This document shows, in pieces, positions 9,396 through 20,123 of a stretch of 64,000 nt of DNA. The notes beneath the pieces were generated by a model. The model was not told the origin of the DNA. It saw only the letters and a list, made by a program, of their open reading frames with translations, and ran no database searches. How positions within the stretch are numbered: position 1 is the stretch's first letter; the number at the start of each line of letters is the position of its first letter. Location of the stretch: contig NZ_CP021080.1 of NCBI RefSeq assembly GCF_000802245.2, forward strand, positions 992,001 to 1,056,000, written 5' to 3'. Both the position numbers and the translations under genes were made by a program. Source of the DNA: Streptomyces pluripotens. GTDB lineage: Bacteria > Actinomycetota > Actinomycetes > Streptomycetales > Streptomycetaceae.

Positions 9396-11204
9396 TCAGG
9401 CCTCCTTCGTGTCGACAGAGCCGGCGGCAGGACCGGCGGGACGGCGGGTACGGCGCAGCGGGGGCTTGGCACCCAGGCTCTTCGGGTCGAGCCCGGACCA
9501 CTTGTGGCCGCTCGCGAAGAACGTGCGGCGGGCGAGGATCGTCATCAGCGGCTTGGTGAAGAGGAAGACGACGACCACGTCGAGCAGGGTGGTCAGGCCG
9601 AGCGTGAACGCGAAGCCCTGCACCTTGCCGACGGTGACGATGAACAGCACCGCGGCGGCCAGGAACGACACGAAGTCGGAGACCAGGATGGTGCGCCGGG
9701 CGCGCGGCCAGGCCCGCTCGACGGCAGGACGCAGCGTGCGGCCCTCGCGGATCTCGTCGCGGATGCGTTCGAAGTACACGATGAACGAGTCGGCAGTGAT
9801 ACCGATGGCGACGATGGCGCCGCAGACCGCCGGCAGGTTCAGCGCGAAGTGGATGGCCGGGCCGAGCAGCGACATGATCACGTAGGTGAGGATCGCGGAG
9901 ACCATGAGGGACGCCACCGCGACGAGCGAGAGACCGCGGTAGTAGACCACCAGGTAGATGATCACGAGGGCCAGGCCGATGGCGCCGGCGATGAGGCCGG
10001 CCTTCAGCTGCTCACCACCGAGTGCAGCGGTCACCGTCGTGACGCTCGATTCCTTGAAGGACAGCGGGAGCGCGCCGTACGACAGCATGTTGGCCAGGCT
10101 CTGGGCCTCCTGCTGGCTGAAGCTGCCGGAGATCTCCGCGTCACCGCCGGTGATGGCGCTCTGCACGAACGGGTGGGAGACCACCTGGTCGTCGAGGACG
10201 ATCGCGAACTCGTTCTGCGGGGAAGGCTTCTGGGACAGCTGTCCGGTGATGTCGGCGAACTTGCTGGAGCCCTTGGAGTCGAAGGTCATCTGGACCTGCC
10301 AGCCGGCCGCACCCTGAGTGGCGAAGACGGCTTGGGCCTTCTTCACCTCGGTGCCGTCGACCGCTACCGGGCCGAGCAGGAACTTGCTCCAGACCTTGCC
10401 GTCCTTGCCGCACGCGACGGTGGGCTCGGTGGGCTTGGCACCCTTGCCGGCGCTGTTCTGCTCGGTGGGCTTGCTGCAGTCGAGGGCGGCATAGCGGGCC
10501 TGGAGGGCGGCAGCACCACTGCTCGCCGACGGCGAGGGCGTGGCGGCCTTGGGGGACGCGGAGCCGGTCGGGGACGGCGTGGGAGAGGTCTTCTTCAGGC
10601 CACCGGTGACAGCGCGGCCCTGCGTGGTGGCAGAGGCCGACGGGGCGCTGCTGGAGCCGGTCGCCTTCTGCGTGCCTGCGCTGCTCGACGCGCTCGATGA
10701 GGGGGTGCCGCTCGCCTTCGGAGAGGAGGTGCCACCCGCGCTGGATCCGGGACTCGGGCTGGATCCGGTACTCGGGCTCGCCTTGCCGGTCGTACCCGAG
10801 ACCTCACGCTGCAGGACCGGGCGGAAGTACAGCTTGGCGGTGGTGCCGACCTGCTGCTGCGCCTCCTTGGAGTTCGTTCCCCGCGGGATGTTGACGATGA
10901 TGTTGCGATCGCCCTGGGTCTGGACCTCGGTCTCCGACACGCCCAGCCCGTTGACACGGCGGTTCATGATGTCGACCGCGGTGTTCATGTTGGCCTTGTT
11001 GATCGCGTTGGGCTGTCCCGGCTGGTTGACCGCCGTCAGCGTGATGCTGGTGCCGCCGGCGAGGTCGATACCAAGGCGCGGGGTGTCGTGCCCCGAGGCG
11101 AACATTCCCCCGGCGAGCCCCACGATGGCGATCAGAATGAGGGCCAGCGAGCGCCCCGGCTTGCCTTGGGCGCTCGCATTCCGGCCCTTCTTAGGTGCTG
11201 CCAC
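9396..11204 (-). CDS. secD: protein translocase subunit SecD
   Basis: This 602-residue SecD has an N-terminal membrane segment, the LGIDLAGGTSITL motif, a large extracytoplasmic domain and five C-terminal membrane segments (GAIVAIGITADSFIVYFERIRDE). The GTG at 11204 is chosen because GAGGGAG precedes it and because AAPKKGRN fits the family start; the frame is open to 11258. A Ser/Pro/Ala/Thr-rich, low-complexity insert of roughly 100 residues interrupts the extracytoplasmic part, and makes the protein longer than SecD of many bacteria. Confidence 0.94.
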   Translation of the reverse strand: MAAPKKGRNASAQGKPGRSLALILIAIVGLAGGMFASGHDTPRLGIDLAGGTSITLTAVNQPGQPNAINKANMNTAVDIMNRRVNGLGVSETEVQTQGDRNIIVNIPRGTNSKEAQQQVGTTAKLYFRPVLQREVSGTTGKASPSTGSSPSPGSSAGGTSSPKASGTPSSSASSSAGTQKATGSSSAPSASATTQGRAVTGGLKKTSPTPSPTGSASPKAATPSPSASSGAAALQARYAALDCSKPTEQNSAGKGAKPTEPTVACGKDGKVWSKFLLGPVAVDGTEVKKAQAVFATQGAAGWQVQMTFDSKGSSKFADITGQLSQKPSPQNEFAIVLDDQVVSHPFVQSAITGGDAEISGSFSQQEAQSLANMLSYGALPLSFKESSVTTVTAALGGEQLKAGLIAGAIGLALVIIYLVVYYRGLSLVAVASLMVSAILTYVIMSLLGPAIHFALNLPAVCGAIVAIGITADSFIVYFERIRDEIREGRTLRPAVERAWPRARRTILVSDFVSFLAAAVLFIVTVGKVQGFAFTLGLTTLLDVVVVFLFTKPLMTILARRTFFASGHKWSGLDPKSLGAKPPLRRTRRPAGPAAGSVDTKEA

Positions 11205-11348
11205 CTTCTCGAACTCCCTCTCGGGCCGCCCCGCGCCAGGTGGGCGCCGAACGGCCATGACATGGTGTCGGGATCCCCTGCGGGAAACAGACGCGCCCGG
11301 GGCGCGCGGAGCGCGGCCGTGCCGCGCCGCGCACGCCCCGGGGCGTGA

Positions 11349-11864
11349 CTACTTCGCGCCGGAGTCGCCGTCGGTCTTCTTCGGCTCTTCGTCCGCCTCG
11401 GCCACGACGGCCTCGGCCACGTCGTCCTCCTGGTCATCCGCGTCCTCCTTGCCGAGATCGACGGCCTTGTCACCGGAGGCGGCGGCAGCGGCGGCGGCAG
11501 CGGGCTCGTCGGCGTCGTGGAACTGCGTGAGGGAGGAAGCGTCGTCCGGGACGAGGTCGGCGTCGGACTTCAGGTCGTGCTCGATGCCGTGGACGATGCG
11601 GTTGTATTCGTCGTCGGTCAGGACGGACCCGATCGCGCTCTTGGCGAAGAGGAGCTCGACGCCCGGCCCGGCGTCGAGGAGGACCGTGTCCTCGTTGACC
11701 TCCTTGACCGTCGCGTACATGCCCCCGATCGTGCGGACGCCGGATCCGGGCTGCACCTCGTTCCGCATCTGGGCGGCCTGCTGCTGCTTCTTCTTTGCCG
11801 AGCGTGTCATCAGGAACATGGCCGCGATGAGCACGATGAAGGGGAGAAGGGTAAAGGCATTCAC
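11349..11864 (-). CDS. yajC: preprotein translocase subunit YajC
   Basis: The 171-residue product has one N-terminal membrane helix (NAFTLLPFIVLIAAMFLM) followed by a basic SAKKKQQQ stretch and the small YajC domain (GSGVRTIGGMYATV). A long acidic Ala/Glu/Asp tail follows. YajC associates with SecDF. The GTG at 11864 is chosen over the upstream open frame because it places the membrane helix at the N-terminus, as in the family. It is the first gene of the yajC-secD-secF-apt run. Confidence 0.9.
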   Translation of the reverse strand: MNAFTLLPFIVLIAAMFLMTRSAKKKQQQAAQMRNEVQPGSGVRTIGGMYATVKEVNEDTVLLDAGPGVELLFAKSAIGSVLTDDEYNRIVHGIEHDLKSDADLVPDDASSLTQFHDADEPAAAAAAAASGDKAVDLGKEDADDQEDDVAEAVVAEADEEPKKTDGDSGAK

Positions 11865-12041
11865 GGGACGGGGTTCCTTCGCGCGACCGCGACGGAGAGC
11901 GGCCTTCTGGATGGGGGTGTGGTCGGCGCCGCCCGCAAAGGCGGCATCGGCGGAGTCTAAGCGAGTCCGCGTGCATGGAACAACGCTCAGCATGGCACCT
12001 GGGTTCCTGTCTGGGCCATTACCCCCTCCGTGACGGGGTCG

Positions 12042-13136
<1,095 letters not shown>

Positions 13137-13161
13137 ATGGCGTGCCTCAACAGTGGTGGGG

Positions 13162-13767
13162 TCAGCGGGCTCGGTTCAGGGTCTGCAGGGCGGCCTTCAG
13201 CAGTCTGCCCACCTCGGGCGTGCCGCCCGCTGCCTCGGCTTGGGGTGCCACGGCGGCTACGGCCTCATCGGCCTCGCGGGTGGCGTAGCCGAGGCCGATG
13301 AGGGCGGCGTGCAGCTGGTCGTGCCAGCCCTGGGTGACCGGTGTGCCGACCACGGGGGCACCGGTGGGCTCGCCGAGCCGGTCCTTCAGCTCCAGCAACA
13401 GTTTCTGCGCGCCCTTCTTGCCGATCCCGGGGACCGCGGTGAGGGCCTTCTCGTCACCGGTGGCGACGGCGCGGCGCAGCGCGTCGGGCGCGTACACGGC
13501 GAGCATCGCCTGGGCCAACCGTGGGCCTACGCCGCTCGCGGTCTGCAGCAGCTCGAAGATCTGGCGCTCGTCGTCATCGGCGAAGCCGTACAAGGTCAGC
13601 GAATCCTCACGGACGACGAGCGACGTGTGCAGCTTGGCGGGCTGGCCCAGTCGGAGCGTGGACAGCGTGTTCGGCGTGCACTGGACGGCCATGCCGACGC
13701 CGCCCACCTCGACGACTGCGGCATCGGGGGCGAGCGCGGCGACCGTGCCGCTGACGAAGGCGATCAT
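13162..13767 (-). CDS. ruvA: Holliday junction branch migration protein RuvA
   Basis: This 201-residue DNA-binding subunit forms a tetramer that grips the Holliday junction. It starts with the OB-fold [12 protein letters not shown], has helix-hairpin-helix segments ([17 protein letters not shown] and [17 protein letters not shown]) and a small C-terminal domain that binds RuvB. Its ATG overlaps the ruvC stop by 4 nt. Confidence 0.96.
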   Translation of the reverse strand: MIAFVSGTVAALAPDAAVVEVGGVGMAVQCTPNTLSTLRLGQPAKLHTSLVVREDSLTLYGFADDDERQIFELLQTASGVGPRLAQAMLAVYAPDALRRAVATGDEKALTAVPGIGKKGAQKLLLELKDRLGEPTGAPVVGTPVTQGWHDQLHAALIGLGYATREADEAVAAVAPQAEAAGGTPEVGRLLKAALQTLNRAR

Positions 13768-14303
13768 GCCGTACGGCCTTTCGTTGCGTTGGCTGTGTGC
13801 AGGGCGACGGCTTGCCTGAGCCGGTTCTGGGCGGGGGCGCGCCAGATGTGGCAGATGGCCAGCGCCAGAGCGTCCGCGGCGTCCGCGGGCTTCGGTGGAG
13901 CACTGAGTCTCAGCAGCCGGGTGACCATGGCGCCGACCTGCGCCTTGTCAGCGCGACCGCTGCCGGTGACAGCGGCCTTGACCTCGCTGGGGGTGTGCAG
14001 GGCGACCGGGATGCCGCGGCGGGCGGCGCACAGCATGGCCACGGCGCTGGCCTGCGCGGTCCCCATGACCGTGCGCACGTTGTGCTGGCTGAAGACACGC
14101 TCGACGGCGACGAACTCGGGCCGGTGCTCGTCCAGCCACTTCTCGACGCCCTGCTCGACCGCGAGCAGGCGGTGGCCGAGGTCGGCGTCCGGGAGCGTGC
14201 GGATGACCCCCACGCCGAGCATGGTCAGCGGCCGGCCCGCGACACCCTCGACCACGCCGACGCCGCACCGCGTCAGCCCCGGGTCCACACCGAGTACGCG
14301 CAC
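13764..14303 (-). CDS. ruvC: Holliday junction resolvase RuvC
   Basis: This 179-residue endonuclease cuts Holliday junctions. The catalytic aspartate lies in [12 protein letters not shown] at the start, a catalytic glutamate follows in VAVERVF, and the final acidic pair is in [13 protein letters not shown]. The GTG at 14303 is chosen because GGAG precedes it and it places VLGVDPG near the N-terminus; the frame is open to 14387. ruvC-ruvA-ruvB form one transcription unit. Confidence 0.95.
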   Translation of the reverse strand: MRVLGVDPGLTRCGVGVVEGVAGRPLTMLGVGVIRTLPDADLGHRLLAVEQGVEKWLDEHRPEFVAVERVFSQHNVRTVMGTAQASAVAMLCAARRGIPVALHTPSEVKAAVTGSGRADKAQVGAMVTRLLRLSAPPKPADAADALALAICHIWRAPAQNRLRQAVALHTANATKGRTA

Positions 14304-14604
14304 CTCGCTCCGTCGCCCCCTCTGCGTTGACTCAAGTCTTCGGATCCTGCTGCGCCAGGCTATCCGGCGGCGCTGACAACGCTTCACCGGTCAAGATGAT
14401 CAAAGCCTGGGCAAAGGATCAGAGCAGGGTGGCCCATCATGATCACATAAGTAAGCAGGAATCGGACATAACGCCATCGAATTCCGATTGCTTCGCACAC
14501 TTGATCGCTTATAACTTCCCCGACGGTCGGGCGAGTCAGTACTTTTCCGACCACAACCGAACTCGCGTTCGGTTTGACCGCATTGCTAGAGAATCGGGGA
14601 AACC
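14304..14604. promoter_or_regulatory. AT-richer divergent promoter region
   Basis: About 300 bases separate divergent ruvC and the secreted-protein gene. The part from about 14390 to 14580 is clearly AT-richer than its surroundings and should hold both promoters. I cannot place the individual -10 elements with confidence. Confidence 0.5.
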
Positions 14605-14904
14605 ATGCGTTCCATGGCGAAGGTTGCCGTGACCGCTTCCGTCCTGCTGGCCGGCATGGCCGTCGCGACTCCCGCGCAGGCCGCGTCCGGTGTGACGAGG
14701 GGCCACATCGGATGCTTCAACTACTCCTACGGGGACGGCATTTCGACGACGACCGTCTACTTCCACAACATCTGCAAGCACACCGCGACGATCAACATCT
14801 GGTGGAAGGACGGGAGGATCGACTACATGCGCGCCGCCACCGTCAAGGCCAACGGCAAAGGCCACCTGAAGCACACCGGCTCCATCAAGTCGATCTACGG
14901 CTGA
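14605..14904 (+). CDS. small secreted protein of unknown function
   Basis: The 99-residue product starts with a clear Sec signal peptide: a short basic N-terminus, the hydrophobic VTASVLLAGMAVA and the cleavage motif PAQA-A near residue 27. The mature part of about 70 residues has two cysteines (GCFNY and HNICKH) that could form a disulfide, and is rich in Lys, His, Thr and Tyr. An internal ATG at 14614 would also keep the signal peptide. I do not recognise the family. It sits between ruvC and yebC, which are neighbours in the conserved gene order. Confidence 0.75.
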   Translation: MRSMAKVAVTASVLLAGMAVATPAQAASGVTRGHIGCFNYSYGDGISTTTVYFHNICKHTATINIWWKDGRIDYMRAATVKANGKGHLKHTGSIKSIYG

Positions 14905-14924
14905 CCGTAGCCGACTGAACGACG

Positions 14925-14957
14925 AACGGCCCGCCGAAGACTCTTCGGCGGGCCGTT
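14925..14957. terminator. bidirectional terminator hairpin
   Basis: The 15-nt arms 14925-14939 and 14943-14957 pair perfectly with a 3-nt loop. The hairpin lies between the convergent secreted-protein gene and yebC. Confidence 0.85.
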
Positions 14958-14965
14958 TCGCCTGC

Positions 14966-15718
14966 TCAGGCGCCGACCTTCTCCATGATCTCGTCACTGA
15001 CGTCGAAGTTGGCGAAGACGTTCTGCACGTCGTCGCTGTCCTCCAGCGCGTCGATCAGCTTGAAGATCTTCTTCGCGCCCTCCTCGTCCAGCTCGACCTG
15101 CATGGTCGGAACGAAGTTGGCCTCGGCGGAGTCGTAGTCGATACCGGCCTCCTGCAGGGAGGTGCGGACCGCGACCAGGTCGGTGGCCTCGCTGATGACC
15201 TCGAAGGTCTCGTCGAGGTCATTGACCTCCTCGGCACCGGCGTCCAGGACGGCGCCGAGCACGTCGTCCTCGGTCAGCTCGCCCTTGGGGACGATGATGA
15301 CGCCCTTGCGGTTGAACAGGTACGACACCGAGCCCGGGTCGGCCATGGAGCCGCCGTTGCGGGTCATGGCCACGCGGACCTCGGAGGCGGCGCGGTTGCG
15401 GTTGTCGGTGAGGCACTCGATGAGCACCGCGACGCCGTTCGGGCCGTAGCCCTCATACATGATCGTCTCGTAGTCGGCGCCGCCGGCCTCAAGACCGCCA
15501 CCGCGCTTGATCGCGGAGTCGATGTTCTTGTTGGGAACCGACTGCTTCTTGGCCTTCTGGACAGCGTCGTACAGCGTCGGGTTGCCCTCGAGGTCGATAC
15601 CGCCCATCCGCGCCGCGACCTCGATGTTCTTGATCAGCTTCGCGAAGAGCTTGCCGCGCTTGGCATCGATCACGGCCTTCTTGTGCTTCGTCGTGGCCCA
15701 TTTAGAGTGGCCGGACAT
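14966..15718 (-). CDS. yebC: YebC/PmpR family protein (TACO1 family)
   Basis: The 250-residue product begins with the family signature [23 protein letters not shown]. Family members have been described as transcriptional regulators and more recently as ribosome-associated translation factors, so the cellular role is not fixed by sequence. The ATG at 15718 is preceded by GGAG; the longer open frame upstream runs through pdxT and is ignored. It follows pdxT with about 50 nt between. Confidence 0.93.
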   Translation of the reverse strand: MSGHSKWATTKHKKAVIDAKRGKLFAKLIKNIEVAARMGGIDLEGNPTLYDAVQKAKKQSVPNKNIDSAIKRGGGLEAGGADYETIMYEGYGPNGVAVLIECLTDNRNRAASEVRVAMTRNGGSMADPGSVSYLFNRKGVIIVPKGELTEDDVLGAVLDAGAEEVNDLDETFEVISEATDLVAVRTSLQEAGIDYDSAEANFVPTMQVELDEEGAKKIFKLIDALEDSDDVQNVFANFDVSDEIMEKVGA

Positions 15719-15767
15719 CTGCCTGTCTCCTTCGCGTAACCCATCTCTGCAACGAACGCCAGAGATC

Positions 15768-16376
15768 CTACAAGGACTCCGGTGTCCGGTTGGCGCGCAC
15801 CATGTCGACGAACAGGGAGTGCACACGGTGGTCGCCGGTGAGTTCCGGATGGAACGACGTGGCGAGCACGTTGCCCTGACGGACGGCGACGATGTGGCCG
15901 CCGTGCTCGGCGAGCACCTCGGCCCCAGCGCCCACGGACTCCACCCAGGGAGCGCGGATGAAGACACCCTCCACGGGATCGCCCGCGATGCCCTTCACGT
16001 CGACCGCGGCCTCGAACGACTCGTTCTGCCGCCCGAAGGCGTTGCGGCGCACGATCATGTCGATGCCACCGATGGTCTCCTGGCCCGAGCGCGGGTCGAG
16101 GATCTTGTCGGCAAGCATGATCATGCCCGCACAGGTGCCGTAAACGGGCATGCCTGCGCGCACGCGGGCGCGCAGGGGCTCCATCACGCCGAAGAGGACG
16201 GCCAGCTTGGAGATGGTGGTGGACTCGCCGCCGGGCAGAACGAGGCCGTCGACCCCGGCGAGTTCCTCGGGGCGCCGCACCGCCCTGGCCACGGCGTCGG
16301 CCGCGGCCAGGGCGATGAGGTGCTCCCGTACGTCGCCCTGGAGGGCCAGGACGCCTATGACGGGTGCGTCAGTCAT
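15768..16376 (-). CDS. pdxT: pyridoxal 5'-phosphate synthase glutaminase subunit
   Basis: This 202-residue class I-type glutaminase supplies ammonia to PdxS in vitamin B6 synthesis. Visible signatures are [10 protein letters not shown] at the start, [10 protein letters not shown], the nucleophile cysteine in YGTCAGMI and the His/Glu pair in [13 protein letters not shown]. It is 27 nt downstream of pdxS, so the two subunits are made from one message. Confidence 0.95.
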   Translation of the reverse strand: MTDAPVIGVLALQGDVREHLIALAAADAVARAVRRPEELAGVDGLVLPGGESTTISKLAVLFGVMEPLRARVRAGMPVYGTCAGMIMLADKILDPRSGQETIGGIDMIVRRNAFGRQNESFEAAVDVKGIAGDPVEGVFIRAPWVESVGAGAEVLAEHGGHIVAVRQGNVLATSFHPELTGDHRVHSLFVDMVRANRTPESL

Positions 16377-16403
16377 GTACGTGCAGTCCTAGGGGGAGGT
16401 CGC

Positions 16404-17309
16404 TTACCAGCCGCGGTTCGCGTAGCGCTCGGCCTCGGGGAGGGTGTCGCAATTGATGCCGACCATGGCCTCGCCGAGGTTGCGGGAGGCGTCCGCGATG
16501 ATCTTCGGGTCGTCGTAGAAGGTGGTGGCCTTCACGATGGCGGCGGCGCGCTTGGCCGGGTCGCCGGACTTGAAGATGCCGGAGCCGACGAACACGCCCT
16601 CGGCGCCGAGCTGGCGCATCAGGGCCGCGTCGGCCGGGGTGGCCACGCCGCCGGCGGAGAAGAGGACCACCGGGAGCTTGCCCAGTTCGGCGACCTCCTT
16701 GACCAGCTCGTAGGGGGCGCGCAGCTCCTTGGCGGCGGCGTACAGCTCGTGGTTGTCGAAGCCGCGCAGCTTGGCGATCTCATTCTTGATCTGGCGCAGG
16801 TGACGGACCGCCTCGACCACGTTGCCGGTCCCGGCCTCGCCCTTGGAGCGGATCATCGCGGCGCCCTCGGCGATGCGGCGCAGGGCCTCGCCCAGGTTGG
16901 TGGCACCGCACACGAACGGGGTGGTGAAGGCCCACTTGTCGGAGTGGTTGACCTCGTCGGCCGGGGTGAGGACCTCGGACTCGTCGATGTAGTCCACGCC
17001 GAGGGACTGCAGGACCTGGGCCTCGACGAAGTGACCGATCCGGGACTTGGCCATGACCGGGATGGAGACGGCGTCGATGATGCCTTCGATCATGTCCGGG
17101 TCGGACATGCGGGCCACACCGCCGTCCTTGCGGATGTCGGCCGGGACCCGCTCCAGGGCCATGACGGCGACGGCGCCCGCGTCCTCGGCGATCTTCGCCT
17201 GCTCCGGCGTGACGACGTCCATGATCACGCCGCCCTTGAGCTGCTCGGCCATGCCTCGCTTCACGCGAGCGGTGCCGGTCTCGGGAGCCTGGTTGTCGAT
17301 GGTGGACAC
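16404..17309 (-). CDS. pdxS: pyridoxal 5'-phosphate synthase subunit PdxS
   Basis: The 301-residue barrel enzyme joins ribose 5-phosphate, glyceraldehyde 3-phosphate and ammonia to PLP. Typical sequences are [44 protein letters not shown] and [12 protein letters not shown]. The GTG at 17309 is preceded by GAGG and gives the normal length; the frame is open another 330 nt upstream, through unrelated sequence. Confidence 0.96.
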   Translation of the reverse strand: MSTIDNQAPETGTARVKRGMAEQLKGGVIMDVVTPEQAKIAEDAGAVAVMALERVPADIRKDGGVARMSDPDMIEGIIDAVSIPVMAKSRIGHFVEAQVLQSLGVDYIDESEVLTPADEVNHSDKWAFTTPFVCGATNLGEALRRIAEGAAMIRSKGEAGTGNVVEAVRHLRQIKNEIAKLRGFDNHELYAAAKELRAPYELVKEVAELGKLPVVLFSAGGVATPADAALMRQLGAEGVFVGSGIFKSGDPAKRAAAIVKATTFYDDPKIIADASRNLGEAMVGINCDTLPEAERYANRGW

Positions 17310-17433
17310 GGATGACCTCACTGAAGGGAAAGAGGGTTGCTGCCCCCAGAGGAAACGTGAGTGGACCAGTCCACTGCAAGGGCCAATGGCAAGCCGGTGG
17401 ATCCTTTTGGCCTCCGGCGGCCCCGCCAGAGGC

Positions 17434-17976
17434 TCAGGTGGCCCTCTCCACCAGGGCCGACGGCGGCTCGTCATCCATCTCGAAGGCCAGTGGGAAGGGG
17501 GCGTGGCCGGCCAGCCGGAACCAGCGGACCTTGCGGTGTTCCCGCAACCTGCGGGCGGCTCCCACGGCGTCGTTGTGGAAGCGGCGGGCCATCGGCACCC
17601 GACGGACGGCTTCCGCCAGCTCACGGGCCGCCGCCTGGCCACCCGGAGCCACCCGTACGGCCTCCACCTGCGCCGGGTCCGCGAAGACCGCGCGCAGGGC
17701 CTGGCTCAGCTCGCTCTCCGCGACCTCCCGCTCCTCCTCCTCGGCCTGCCGGGCCGCGTGCGCGGCCTCGTACAACACGATCGAGGCGGCCGGGTCCAGT
17801 ACGCCCGAAGTCGCCAGCTCCTGCGCCACGGAAGCTCGCCGCAGCAGCTGCGCGTCCAGTGCGGCCCGGGCGGCGTCCATCCGCACGTGCAGCCGGTCGA
17901 GCCGGCCGGCCGTCCAGCTCAGGTACACGCCGATCGCCAGGAGTACGACGAGGATCCAAATGAGGGTTGCGGTCAC
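17434..17976 (-). CDS. membrane-anchored LemA-like protein
   Basis: The 180-residue product has one N-terminal membrane helix (residues 4-24) followed by a helical cytoplasmic part. The sequence [20 protein letters not shown] followed by [10 protein letters not shown] resembles the start of LemA-family proteins, though it is shorter than most. Function is unknown. It lies between pdxS and the PI-mannoside genes on the same strand. Confidence 0.75.
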   Translation of the reverse strand: MTATLIWILVVLLAIGVYLSWTAGRLDRLHVRMDAARAALDAQLLRRASVAQELATSGVLDPAASIVLYEAAHAARQAEEEEREVAESELSQALRAVFADPAQVEAVRVAPGGQAAARELAEAVRRVPMARRFHNDAVGAARRLREHRKVRWFRLAGHAPFPLAFEMDDEPPSALVERAT

Positions 17977-18054
17977 GGCCGAAGGTTATCCGGACGGTCC
18001 GCGCGGTCGTCCGGTCCGGTTCGCTTCCGTCCGGTCCAATCCGGCGGAGTGTAC

Positions 18055-19218
18055 TCAGTCCCGTGCCAGCCCGAACCGTGCCCGCAAACCCGTCGTCCGC
18101 TCGTCGGCCGCGACCGCGGCGGCGCCGGCCGTCACGGTCTCATAGACGGACAGGATGTCCGCGCCGACCGTCGACCAGTCGAAACGCCGCACGTGGATGC
18201 TGCCGCGTTTACGCAGCTCGGCCCGCCGCTCCGGATCCCCCAGCAGCCGTACGGCCGCCTCCGCAAGCGCGTCCGCATCCTCGTTGGCGAAGACCTCGCC
18301 CGCTTCGCCCTGGTCGAGGACCTGTACGAAGGCGTCCAGGTCGGAGGCGAGGACCGGGGCGCCCGCGGACATCGCCTCGACCAGGATGATGCCGAAGCTC
18401 TCACCGCCGGTATTGGGTGCGACGTACAGGTCCACGCTACGCAGGAAGCGAGCCTTGTCCTCGTCGCTGATCATGCCGAGGAACTCCACGCGTGAGCGAA
18501 ACTCCTCCGGCAGGTTCTGCACGGCTGCCTCCTCGTCGCCCCGCCCCGCGACCAGCAGCCGTGCCCCCGGGCGGGCAGCCAGGATCTTCGGCAGTGCCGT
18601 CATCAGAACGGGCAGGCCCTTGCGGGGCTCGTCGATGCGGCCGATGAAGCCGATCGTGTCCCCCTGCCACTCCGGCTTCGGCTCGGCCTTGGCGAAGAAG
18701 TCCACGTCGACGCCGTTGGGGATGACCACGGCGTCCCCGCCCAGGTGCTCGACCAGGGTGCGGCGGGCGTACTCGCTGACCGCGATCCGCGCACTGATCT
18801 TCTCCAGGGCAGCCTGCAGGATCGCGTAGGCGGCGATCATCGCGCGCGAGCGCGGGTTGGAGGTGTGGAAGGTCGCGACGATGGGTCCCTGCGCCGCCCA
18901 GCAGGTCAGCAGACCCAGGGAGGGCGAGGTCGGCTCGTGGATGTGGACCACGTCGAAGGAGCCCTCGTGCAGCCAGCGCCGTACCCGCGCGGCCGACAGG
19001 AAGCCGAAGTTCAGCCGGGCCACCGAGCCGTTGTAGGGCACCGGGACGGCACGGCCGGCCGAGACGACGTAGGGCGGCAGCGGGGTGTCATCGTCGGCCG
19101 GGGCGAGGACGGACACCTCGTGGCCGAGACGGATGAAGTACTCGGCGAGGTCACGAATGTGGAACTGGACGCCACCGGGCACGTCCCAGGAATACGGGCA
19201 GACGATCCCGATTCTCAC
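18055..19218 (-). CDS. pimA: GT4 glycosyltransferase, probable phosphatidyl-myo-inositol mannosyltransferase
   Basis: The 387-residue GT-B glycosyltransferase starts with MRIGIVCPYSWDVPGGVQFHI, typical of PimA. The donor site GFIGRIDEPRKGL and the acidic motif ESFGIILVEAMSAG are present. PimA transfers mannose from GDP-mannose to phosphatidylinositol on the cytoplasmic face. The next two genes upstream encode the acyltransferase and PI-phosphate synthase of the same pathway, which supports the assignment. The start overlaps the acyltransferase stop by 4 nt. Confidence 0.88.
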   Translation of the reverse strand: MRIGIVCPYSWDVPGGVQFHIRDLAEYFIRLGHEVSVLAPADDDTPLPPYVVSAGRAVPVPYNGSVARLNFGFLSAARVRRWLHEGSFDVVHIHEPTSPSLGLLTCWAAQGPIVATFHTSNPRSRAMIAAYAILQAALEKISARIAVSEYARRTLVEHLGGDAVVIPNGVDVDFFAKAEPKPEWQGDTIGFIGRIDEPRKGLPVLMTALPKILAARPGARLLVAGRGDEEAAVQNLPEEFRSRVEFLGMISDEDKARFLRSVDLYVAPNTGGESFGIILVEAMSAGAPVLASDLDAFVQVLDQGEAGEVFANEDADALAEAAVRLLGDPERRAELRKRGSIHVRRFDWSTVGADILSVYETVTAGAAAVAADERTTGLRARFGLARD

Positions 19219-20123
19219 GAGGGTTCCTTCGCGGGGTCGAGGTCAGCGAGCCACAGGCGCTGGAGCATGTGCCAGTCCTCGGGATGGTCAGCGATCCCGG
19301 AGGCGAAGGTGTCGGCCAGCCCCTGTGTCATGGCGGACGTCTTCTCGGCCCGGGTACCCGATTCGGGCACGTCGATCGGGGGGTGCACACGGCCCCGCAT
19401 GACGGGCGAGTCGTCGTACCAGAGCGTGACCGGCAGCAGCAGGGCACCCGTCTGCTGGGCGAGCAGGGCCGGGCCAGCGGGCATCCGGGCCCGCTCGCCG
19501 AAGAAGTCGACCTCGACGCCGGAGGCGGACAGGTCGCGGTCGGCGACCAGGCAGACCAGGCCGCCTGCGCGGAGCCTGCGGGCCAGGGTGCCGAAGGCGG
19601 AGCCCCCGCTGTGTGGCAGGACCTCCATGCCGAGGCCCTCGCGGTAGGCGACGAAACGGTCGTAGAGGGTCTCGGGCTTCAGCCGCTCGGCGACGGTCGT
19701 GAAGGGCGTCTGGAGCTTGGTGGTGACCCAGGCACCGGCCAGATCCCAGTTGGCCAGGTGGGGTAGGGCGAGGATCACACCGTTGCCGGCCGCCAGGCCG
19801 TCGGTCAGGTAGTGCACGTCCTTCGGGTCGAAACTCGACTTCACGCGCTCGGCGCTCCAGGCCGGGAGCCGGAAGGACTCCATCCAGTAGCGCAGGTACG
19901 AGCGCATGCCCGCACGTGAGAGTTGGCCGAGGCGCTCCTCGGTGGCGTCGGGCACCACCCGCGCATAGTTGGCCTCCAGGCGCTCGACGCCCTTGCCCCG
20001 CTGCTTCCAGGCGAGGTCGGCGACGGTGCGGCCGAGGCGGACCGCTACGGGTTCGGGAAGCCTCTTGACGGTGCCCCAGCCGAGACCGTACAGCGCGTCG
20101 GTCAACCGTTCTGCGGTGCTCAC
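19215..20123 (-). CDS. phosphatidylinositol mannoside acyltransferase (LpxL/HtrB type)
   Basis: The 302-residue product carries the HX4D catalytic motif of lysophospholipid acyltransferases as HLANWD near residue 128. In actinobacteria this family (PatA) acylates the mannose of PIM. The GTG at 20123 overlaps the PI-phosphate synthase stop by 4 nt (GTGA) and has a GAGGCGG ribosome site. The open frame further upstream runs in the wrong phase through the synthase gene. Confidence 0.88.
   Translation of the reverse strand: MSTAERLTDALYGLGWGTVKRLPEPVAVRLGRTVADLAWKQRGKGVERLEANYARVVPDATEERLGQLSRAGMRSYLRYWMESFRLPAWSAERVKSSFDPKDVHYLTDGLAAGNGVILALPHLANWDLAGAWVTTKLQTPFTTVAERLKPETLYDRFVAYREGLGMEVLPHSGGSAFGTLARRLRAGGLVCLVADRDLSASGVEVDFFGERARMPAGPALLAQQTGALLLPVTLWYDDSPVMRGRVHPPIDVPESGTRAEKTSAMTQGLADTFASGIADHPEDWHMLQRLWLADLDPAKEPS

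Noticed and set aside
8874..10700. A 608-codon plus-strand frame
   Set aside because: It lies antisense to secF and secD, which have clear family motifs; long antisense frames are usual in high-GC DNA.
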